From Heterohyrax brucei (Eukaryota; Chordata; Mammalia; Hyracoidea; Procaviidae), in the NCBI GenBank assembly GCA_028571685.1, contig CM053141.1, positions 52,326,333 to 52,390,332 on the forward strand: a DNA stretch of 64,000 nucleotides, given 5' to 3'. This document shows, piece by piece, positions 56,583 through 64,000 of the stretch. A model generated the notes under the pieces. That model was not told where the DNA came from. It did no database searches and was given only the letters and a program-made list of their open reading frames with translations. A program made the position numbers and the translations under genes. Positions within the stretch are counted from its first letter, which is position 1; every line of letters starts with the position of its first letter.

Positions 56583-57907
56583 TTGTTTTGGCAGTCCACT
56601 GTACACTTAATATTGTTTGTTAGTACCATAATTCAAATGCATCAATTTTTCTTTGGTCTTCTGTGTTGCGTTCATTGTCTAGCTTTCATATGCATATGAA
56701 ACAATTGAAAATACTATGTTTTAGATCAGTTGCACATTGGTCTGCAAAGTGATATCTTTGCTTTCTAACACTTTAGAAAGGTCTTTTGCAGCACATTTGC
56801 CCAGTGTAATGTGTCATTTGATTTTCTGGCTGCTGCTTTAATGGGCATTGGTTGTGGATCCAGGTAAAATGAAATCTTTGATCACCTCAGTCTTTTCTCA
56901 GTTTGATGTTGCTTGTTGGTCTAGTTATAAAGATTTTTGTTTTCCTTATGCTGAGGTATAACATACCAAAGGCTATAGTCTTTTGCCTTCATCAGTATTT
57001 TAAGTGCTCTTCACTTTCAGTAAGCAAGGCTGTGTCATCTGCATAAGGCAGGTTGTTAGTATTCTTCCAGTCCTAGTACTATTTCTTCTTCATATAGTCC
57101 ACCTTCTCAGATTACTTGTTCAGCATGCAGATTGAATAAGTATAGTGAAAGGAAATAAGCCTGAGACATGTTTTTTCCTGGTTTTAAACCACACAGTATT
57201 CCTTTGTTCTGTTCATACAACTTCCCCTTGTCTACGAGTATACAGGTTACTTGTAAGCACAAGTAAGTAAATTTGTTCTAAAATTGTTCTAAAATTCTCA
57301 TTCTTTGAAAGGTTGTCCATAATTTGTGGTGATCTGGTCAAATGCCTTTGTGTAGTCACTAAAATGAAATTAAACATCTTCCTGATGTTCTCTGTTTCCA
57401 GCCAAGATTCATTTGACATCAGCACTCATATTTCTCATTCCACATCCTCTTACAAATCTGGAGTGAATTTCTGTCAGTTCCCCATCCATGTACTATCTCA
57501 AGAAGTTCTGAATACTCTTCGGCAAAATTTTGCTGGAATATGATAATATTCTCTTGGATTGCCTTTGCTGGTAATGAGCATAAATATGGACCTCTTTCAG
57601 TCCCTAACCAAGTATCTGTCTTTTGCTTTTCTTGACTTAAAAAAACTAGCTCTTCTAGTGCTGCATCAAATTGTTGAAACATCTCAACTGGTATTCCTTC
57701 AGTTCTTGGAGACATGTTTCTTTTCTTTTCTTTTTTTGTCAATGCCTTCAGTGCATCTTGGACATCTTCCTTCAGTATTTTTGAGTCTTTAATTCTATGC
57801 TACCTCTGGACTGTTTGAACATCGACCAGTTTCTTTTGGTATAGTGACTCTGTGTATTTCTTCTACCCTCTTTTGATGCTTCCTGCACTGTTTAATATTT
57901 TGCCCAT

Positions 57908-58069
57908 AACTCAAGAAAACACACTGCCATTGAGTTGGTTCCAAATCATAGCAACCCTATAGACAGAAAAGAACTGCCCCATATAGTTTCCAAGGAGTGC
58001 CTGGTGGATTTGAACTGCCAACTTCTGATTAGCAACCGTAGCACTTAACCACTACACCACCAGGGTTTT
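57908..58069 (-). mobile_element. AfroSINE, short type
   Basis: Tail CACACTGCCATTGAGTTGGT, head CACTACACCACCAGGGTTTT with a well kept A-box complement. Inserted in the RTE between its TTTTGCCCATA and GAATCCTTTA text. Confidence 0.95.
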
Positions 58070-58716
58070 AGAATCCTTTAAAGTTGAGACTCAAGGCTTG
58101 AATATCTTCTTCACTTCTTCTAACTTGGGAAATGCCTTCCTCCTCTGTTTTCTAACTCCAGACCTTGAAAATTTTCTTATAATATTTTGCTTTATCTTTT
58201 CAAACTGCCCGTTGGTATCTTCCATTCAACTCTTTTACTTCATCATTTTTTCTATTGGCTTCTGCTACTCTATGCTCAAGACTGAATTCCAGAGTCTGTC
58301 CTGACATCCATTTTGTTCCTTTCTGTCTTTGTAAGGATGTTGTGGTTTCTTTGTGTATAATGTCTTTGATGTCAACCTACAAATCGTCTGGGTTCTTCAG
58401 TCTTGAGCATTTAATGCTTCAAGTCTATTCTCGAGATGGTTTCAAAATTCAGGTGGGATATACTCAAGGTCACACTTGGGTTCTCTTGGGCTTGTTTGAA
58501 TTTTCTTCAGGTTCACCTTGGACTTCCATACACACAATTGATGGTCTGTTTTACACTCTGTTCCTGGCACAGTGTAGCACAGATATAGTCAGTTTGATTT
58601 TTGTGTATCCCATCTGGTGAGTTTCACATGTATAGTTGCAGTCTATTTATTTATTTAAAAAAGACATTTGCAATGAAAAAGTCATTGGTCTTGCAGAATT
58701 TTATCTCATGATCTCC

Positions 58717-59172
58717 ATAATTTTATTTTTTTATAATTACAGTAAAAGAATAAAATTTCTAACATCTATCAATTATCTCATCTATGATAAACCCTCAGTC
58801 CCCTCACCCCGCCCTCCCACCCCAATGTAGCCAACACAGTCATTTTCTTCTAGGGACAATTCTCTTGTTAAGTCCTTATAACAGGGGTCTCATACAAAAT
58901 TTGTCCTTTTGACACTGTTTGATTTTACTCAGCATGATCTCTTCCAAATGATACCATGTTATGGGGTGTTTTCTAAGATTGTCATTGTTTTTTATCATAG
59001 CATAGTGTTCCATTGAGTATATGTACCATATACTTGTTTGCTTATCCATTCATCTGTTGGTGGGCATTGGGTTTGATTCCAACTTTTTGCTATTATGGAC
59101 TGTGGTGCAGCAAACATTCGTGTACATGTGTCTGTTTGTGTGACAACCGTTGTTTCTGCAGGATAAATTCCA
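58717..59172 (-). mobile_element. L1 fragment (ORF2 3' region), antisense, inside RTE
   Basis: Antisense L1 text: TTTACTCAGCATGATCTCTT, CATAGTGTTCCATTGAGTAT, TTGTTTGCTTATCCATTCAT, GGGCATTGGGTTTGATTCC. The RTE reads continuously across it (GATCTCCAT before, CATTTCTATCACTAAGGCC after). No poly-A at its left end is obvious. Confidence 0.82.
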
Positions 59173-59355
59173 ATGTCATTTCTATCACTAAGGCCATATT
59201 TTCCAACTACTGATCCTTCTTCTTTGCTTCTAACTTTGCATTCCAGTTATCAATGAGTCTTGACTGCATGTTTACTCAATTTCAGACTGCAGAATTTGGT
59301 AAAAATCTTCACTTGCTTCATCTTTGACGTAACTGACAATAAACTACATTCTGCT

Positions 59356-59518
59356 AAAAACGTTGAACATCCACCAATTCCTTTTGCTATAGAGTCTTAC
59401 CATCCTCTTTGAAGCTTCCTGAAATAATTCAATTATTGCTTACAGAATCCTTCTATATCACAGCTTGAAGCTATAACTTTTTCTTCAGTTCTTTCAGGTT
59501 GAGAAATTTCAAGCACTT
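59356..59518 (-). mobile_element. RTE/BovB-type LINE, small extra piece
   Basis: TTGAACATCCACCAATTCC to TTCTTCAGTTCTTTCAGG repeats the segment found at about 57815-58130 of the same RTE. So it belongs to another copy or to a rearrangement. Ends at the AT-rich block. Confidence 0.8.
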
Positions 59519-60060
59519 ATTGAGCTAGCATGTATAACTATATACATATAGTTATATAGTTACATATATAGTTAAATAAAAATATATATTATATATAATA
59601 TAAATATATAATATATACTTACACATAATATATATTTATATATTACAATGTTTTTGACTTGATGGTACTTGGCTATATATTATACATTAATTATTATTAA
59701 TAATATATTATATATTATATAGTTATATGTTATTATATTATTATAATGTTATATAATATATATTAATAGCCAAGTGCATCAACAATATAATATATTGTTA
59801 CAATATATATTAATACATTGATTATTATAATTATATATACATAATATATTATTTCACATCATACATTATGGCCAAGCCAAGTGCCGTTGAGTCAATTATA
59901 ATTATAATAATTGTTAATATAATTATATATTTCAATATATATTAACTATATATTAAATATATAATATAGTTATATATAAGTGTATATTTATAAATGTTAT
60001 ATGTAGTGTATTTATATTACATATGCATTATATATGTAATATATGTTATAGTTATCACTT
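59519..60060. repeat. AT-rich palindromic repeat block with embedded SINE/RTE tail motifs
   Basis: About 540 bp of TATA/ATAATATA text with many overlapping inverted repeats. Three tail-like motifs are embedded: GACTTGATGGTACTTGGCTA (59657-59676, plus), TAGCCAAGTGCATCAACAA (59767-59785, minus) and GCCAAGTGCCGTTGAGTCA (59877-59895, minus). The first and second are mutually complementary. Probably grew from retroposon tails. Confidence 0.9.
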
Positions 60061-61285
60061 TTCTGATGATGTACCGTCTAGTGCCACCAACTTGCATAGC
60101 TCTGTATGACATCATCCATGTTGTTTTGTATCTAAATGAGCCCTTTGGAGTTGTTGCATGAGGAGGACTGTAAGTTATTTGAAGGCAGAAACAATGGATG
60201 TTGCTTCTTGAAGTTATCCCTAAGATTTAATAAAAGATACTTCATATAGCAGCTGATCAATCAATGGAAGCAGATTACCATTGCAGTGACAATTATGGCG
60301 ACTGTATATATTCTAAAGAATGATTTCAAGTATATGCAGTTTGTTTAAGTTGTTTGATCCCTGCAAATCCAGCAATAAATGTTCTTTCCAGATCTTATTT
60401 TTCCTTTTAAGAATGTGAACAGTCAATATATTTGAAAGCAATTTCATTGTAGTTTATTTATTGTTAAATAAAAAAATAATTGAGCTTAAATCATATTCAA
60501 GTATAAATGATATAGACACAGATAACCATTGTCTGTTCTAGCCAGAGACAAGAAACATCTTTGCTTTTGTCTAAACATGTATGCAGTCTAAACTGGTTTT
60601 TGTAGTAAATGAAATAGATTTTTTTTTTGTAAATAACCATGCCTATGATTAGAGTCCCTATCTAGTTTTTTATAACTATTAATGTCACTAAAACTTATTC
60701 AGAGACCTCTGAACAAACCTGCTCCCAGTTGTTTACCCAGATCACTTGGAAATGACTTAACCGTTTTGGTGTTGGTTTATAAGTGGATTTCATGTTCCAT
60801 GATATTTTCAGTTATCTCATACACATGAGATAATTCAACAAATGATATTTCAAAACAATTTAGTTTTGACAGATTAGATTTTACAGTTTTATTTCCCAAA
60901 GAAAGTTGGGAGCTAATATAATTGGAATCTGAAGAGACACAAAAAAAGAAGAAGGAAAAAATTAAATTTGCACATACATGTTTTTCAGAAAAGTGTTAGG
61001 CCTTACACTGGCACATAGATGATTTAAAACTATTGCCTTTGTGCTTAAAGAACATATAATAAAGCACAGTCTCAAAAGGTATTAAAGAATATGCTGGCTA
61101 TAAACACATCTAGGGTTATTGTGTTTCAGAAGATTCCAGAAAAATCAGCAAAGCATAGTCTTTGTGAAGGGGTTGAAGTTTGAATGGAATCTTGATAAAT
61201 TACTGTATTCCTCTTCCAGTCTCCATCATAGCTGGAATAAGTAAACATTCAATAAACATCATCATCAGTACAACCCAAGTCTTAC
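60061..61285. other. No gene or repeat recognised
   Basis: 1.2 kb, AT-rich, mostly single-copy-looking. Nothing assigned. Confidence 0.4.
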
Positions 61286-61505
61286 ACACATGCTTTGTCT
61301 TCTGCCTGAAACGATTTCCCCTCCTTCTTCCAACCACTTTGCCTGGCGATCCTTATTTATCTTTAAGGACTGAGATTAAGTGCTACTTGCTCCACCTCAG
61401 CCTTCCTCCCCTGCCCGAATAGGCTATTTTCTATTATTATCTTCTTGTTACACCCTGTATTTTTTCTTTTGATGCATTTATCAAATCTACAGTTAAATAT
61501 GTGTG
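61286..61505 (+). mobile_element. L2-type LINE 3' region, ancient
   Basis: GTCTTCTGCCTGAAACGATT, then TCCAACCACTTTGCCTGGCG, then GGACTGAGATTAAGTGCTAC and CTCAGCCTTCCTCCCCTGCC, the usual order in the L2 end. No coding capacity. Confidence 0.6.
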
Positions 61506-62463
61506 TAGTTACGTTATTTCCAATTAAAAAAAAAACTGATGTGATAAAACATATAAGAAAAATTTGTCATTTTTGCTATTTTTAAATGTATAATTTGTTA
61601 ACATTAATAACACTCAGCATATTGTACTACACCACACTGCTCTCCATTTCCAAAAGTTTTACATCATCTCAGACAGAAACTCAGTGCCCCTTCAGCAATA
61701 AATCCCATCTCTTCTTCCCTTCAGCCCTTGGTAACCACCAATAAACTTTGCTCTTTGAATTTGCCTGTTCTAGATATTTCACACTGGATCATACAATACT
61801 TGTCCTTTTGCGTGTGGATTAGTTCACTCAATGTCTTTACAAGGTTCATTCATGTTGTAGCACGTGTCAGAACTTCATTCCACTTTATGGGTGAGAAATA
61901 GTCCACCAGGGCCCTGGTAGATTGTACGAGTAGATCACATTTTATCTGTCCTGTTGTCTGTGGATTGACACTTCATGTTGTTTCCAACTTTTGGTTATTG
62001 TGAATAGTGACATAGTTAATAATGGTATACAAGTATCTGCTTGAGTCCTTCCTTTCAAATTTTTTGAAGTACACACCTCGGAGGGGTGTTGTTGAGTGAT
62101 ATGGTAGTTCTATGTTTAGTTTTTCAAGGAACTATCAAACTGTTTTTTGCAGTTCCTATACCGGTTTTCAATCTCACTAGTAATGAATGGCATGAGGTTT
62201 CCCATTACCCCATATCCTTGACAACACTTACTATTTTCTGTTTTTCTTGTACCTACCATCCTAGTGGGTATGAGGAACCCTACTATTACATTGATTAATA
62301 GCTCAGCTGCTAACCCAAAGGTCAGTAGTTCAAATCTACCAGCTGCTCCAAGGAAACCTTACAGAGTAGTTCTACTTTGTCCTACAAGGTCACTAAGGGT
62401 CAGAGTCTACACAAAGGCAATGGGTCTAAATTTTGGTTTGGTGAGTGGTGTGAAGTGGTAGCC
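61506..62463 (-). mobile_element. Ancient L1 (L1M-type), 3' ORF2 region
   Basis: Antisense text: GTTCATTCATGTTGTAGCAC, TGTTTCCAACTTTTGGTTAT, TATGTTTAGTTTTTCAAGGA, CCATATCCTTGACAACAC. Carries the AfroSINE at 62266-62440, after which GTGGTGTGAAGTGGTAGCC continues the L1. Confidence 0.85.
62266..62440 (+). mobile_element. AfroSINE, short type
   Basis: Head GAGGAACCCTACTATTAC eroded, B-box AGTTCAAATCTACC, tail AGGGTCAGAGTCTACACAAA. Inside ancient L1. Confidence 0.88.
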
Positions 62464-62930
62464 ATTTTTTTTTTTTTTTAAAAAACACATTTTATTGCTT
62501 TAGGTGAAAGCATAGGATACAATTTTTTTCATAATGCTGATTGCAGTCCCCACAATGAGTCAGGCACCTTTCCTCTTTCTACCCTTGGTTCCCCGTTTCC
62601 GTGGAGCCGTTTTTCTCTGTCTCATCCTTCTTTGCCATCTTTGCTGTGGGGCAGGTATCGCCTGTTTAGTCTCATGCACCTCATTGCTCTAAGGTGACCT
62701 TCCTTACAGATGTTATTGTTTGACTTACAGACCTGTCTAATATTTGGCTGAAAGGTGACTTTGGGAATGATTCATTTCTGAGTTTTAAGGTTATCTGTGG
62801 GCTGTAGACTTGAGGGTTTCTCCCATCTCTGTCAGACCAGTAAGTCTGGTGTCCATGTGTGTGTGTGTGTGTGTGAATCTGAATTTTGTTCTACATTTTT
62901 CTCCCACTCTGTGTGTAACTAATTGTAATG
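62464..62930 (-). mobile_element. Afrotherian L1 3' UTR, older subfamily
   Basis: A T run at 62466-62479 is the poly-A complement. Antisense text CAGACCTGTCTAATATTTGG, CTGAAAGGTGACTTTGGG and CAGACCAGTAAGTCTGGTG is of the afrotherian L1 3' UTR type. Inserted into the ancient L1 to its left. A TG repeat at 62856-62875 lies inside. Confidence 0.7.
62856..62875. repeat. TG microsatellite
   Basis: Ten TG units. Confidence 0.95.
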
Positions 62931-62934
62931 TTTG

Positions 62935-63345
62935 TGCCTGTGATGGTTAAAGTTATTTTCTCAACTTGGCTAGGCCATGATTCTCAGTGGCTTGGCAGAT
63001 ATTTTGTAATCATCTTTCATTTTGGGATCTGATGTGAGCAGCCAATCAATTGGAAGGGAAATTTCCTTGGCGCTGTGGCTTTTATCTAGTCTACACAGAT
63101 GTTCCGGCAAAGCTCACTCTATCTCAGTTTTCTATCAGACTCATCATCCTCTGACCTTTGTTATTTGGAGTGTGAGCCATCAACCTGCTGTTTGACCCAC
63201 AGATTTGGGGTTCATCAGCCTCTGCTGCCATGTGAGTCAGGAGAATCCTGTGGCCTGATGCCCAATCCACTGATTTGTGACTTCCTACCCTCCACAACGA
63301 CATGAGGCATTTTCCTTGAAATCTCTCTCTCTACACACATGTGTA
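62935..63345 (+). mobile_element. LTR-like interspersed repeat, fossil
   Basis: GTGCCTGTGATGGTTAAAGT, TCAACTTGGCTAGGCCATG, GAGCAGCCAATCAATTGG and CTGATGCCCAATCCACTG fit a repeat that opens TGATGGTTAATGTTATGTGT and ends in ATAAATCTCTCTC. The family (ERVL-like) is uncertain. No genes; old and broken. Confidence 0.5.
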
Positions 63346-63361
63346 TGCATGCACACGCATG

Positions 63362-63381
63362 CACACACACACACACACACA
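63362..63381. repeat. CA microsatellite
   Basis: Ten CA units, preceded by CATGCACACG variants and followed by GTGTGTGTACAGTG. Confidence 0.95.
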
Positions 63382-63449
63382 GTGTGTGTACAGTGTCTTT
63401 GCTAAAGACATAGATTTCAAAGAGTGAGGATCAGAAATCAGGTACACAA

Positions 63450-63996
63450 GTTCTGACAAGTCCACAAACTTAATTTCTGTGCTATATTCTTCATTGCTGA
63501 CTATCGTTACAGTTGCCTTCAAGTATTCCAGTTGGGAAGCTGTGCATTGATGCCAGTGTCTAGTCTACCCTTCAAAGCACTTTTGGAACTCTTTCTTGAA
63601 TGCCCCTTGTGTACCAAGTCATGGTGGCAAGTTTACAAACTTCATTATATGCTTGTCTGTCAGGGAATTTTTAGCCAGTAAACACATAACTGTATTGAAA
63701 CAATCTCCCTACTCTCTCTGGCCCCTGATGACTTTTTCTTTTTTACCCAAAGGTAAAGAAAATATTGAAAGGAAAACATTTTGATGACACTCAAGACATC
63801 AAGGGTAATACAATTACAACTCTGATGGACATTCCAGAAAGAGTGTCAAAACTGCTTTGAAAGGTTGACTAGGCACTGGCATTGGTACACAGCTTCCCAA
63901 GGAGAGTACTTCAAAGGTGACTGTAGTGACATTCAGCAGTGCGATATGCAGCACTTTTTGTAGGATGAGTTTGCAAACTTAATTGGCAGTGTTCAT
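63450..63996. mobile_element. Fold-back mariner-type DNA transposon, non-autonomous, copy 2
   Basis: Same architecture as 22241-22748. Left arm 63500-63605 on the minus strand (GGGAAGCTGTGCATTGATGC, AAAGCACTTTTGGAACTC), a central segment, and right arm about 63825-63990 on the plus strand (complementary text ending GAGTTTGCAAACTTAATTG). 63655-63790 encodes SVREFLASKHITVLKQSPYS, the mariner transposase stretch just before the third catalytic aspartate, which appears one frame over as APDDFF. The central junction CATGGTGGCAAGTTTACAAAC corresponds to CATGTTGGCAAGTTTTCC in copy 1. The right terminus nearly reaches the window end. Confidence 0.8.
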
Positions 63997-64000
63997 ATTT

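Larger units (their letters stand above)
56089..59350 (-). mobile_element. RTE/BovB-type LINE, long copy cut by two AfroSINEs and an L1 piece
   Basis: 3' terminus CTGTTGTTGCTAGGTGCTG at 56090. Minus-strand 57035-57060 reads LPYADDTAL (YADD box kept). 57742-57419 contains SPRTEGIPVEMFQQFDAALEEL. The 5'-most part, near 59210-59335, covers the endonuclease C-terminus. Removing the inserts at 56404-56582, 57908-58069 and 58717-59172 leaves about 2.45 kb. Many frame breaks. Confidence 0.9.

Overview
This window is mammalian nuclear DNA from an afrotherian, most likely an elephant or another paenungulate. The evidence is its repeat content. There are about 35 copies of the tRNA-derived AfroSINE, whose head carries the motif GGTGGTGCAGTGGTTAAG and a B-box such as AGTTCAAATCC. 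There are eight or more pieces of an RTE/BovB-type LINE, and L1 copies with an ORF1 and a 3' UTR of afrotherian type. No bacterial, plasmid or viral gene set is present. I recognise no intact host protein-coding gene, tRNA, rRNA or CRISPR array, so the window reads as intergenic or deep intronic sequence. The only protein-like reading frames that can be placed in families come from transposons.

Layout. 1-2.7 kb: RTE pieces, the first two head to head, so their 3' parts form a large inverted repeat. 3.8-4.8 kb: RTE. 5-11.3 kb: unassigned DNA with AfroSINEs and one MIR. 11.3-14.6 kb: ancient L1 on the minus strand, cut by a MaLR-like LTR and two AfroSINEs. 14.6-17.4 kb: a 270-bp local duplication, two MLT1-type LTRs, a hAT relic and a MER2 end. 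19.1-19.6 kb: ancient L1. 22.2-22.7 kb: a fold-back mariner element, with a second copy at the far end of the window (63.4-64.0 kb). 23.1-25.6 kb: solo LTR, AfroSINEs, and a short L1 with an inverted 5' half. 28.0-30.5 kb: the longest uninterrupted RTE copy. 33.1-37.4 kb: an RTE copy split by an L1 that holds a full 5' UTR and ORF1, lacks its 3' half, and lies between 12-bp target-site duplications. 38.1-40.7 kb: a second L1 with ORF2 C-terminus, 3' UTR and an inverted 5' segment. 40.9-44.3 kb: 3.4 kb almost free of recognisable repeats. 44.3-55.7 kb: RTE, AfroSINEs, MIR and LTR fossils. 56.1-59.5 kb: RTE cut by two AfroSINEs and an L1 piece. 59.5-60.06 kb: long AT-palindromic repeat. 61.3-63.4 kb: L2, L1 and an LTR-like repeat.

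How the parts relate. AfroSINE 3' tails match the RTE 3' terminus, which fits mobilisation of the SINE by the RTE enzyme. L1 copies have inserted into RTE copies, and AfroSINEs into RTE, L1 and LTR copies, so relative ages can be read. The oldest layer is MIR, L2, ancient L1, MLT1 and the DNA transposons. RTE follows, then AfroSINE and afrotherian L1. I found no previously undescribed host system. The most unusual items are the fold-back mariner family, a 21-bp retroposon tail bounded by target-site duplications, the 3'-truncated L1 with target-site duplications, and the AT-palindromic block. Family calls were made by eye from remembered consensus sequences; boundaries are usually good to 5-20 bases.
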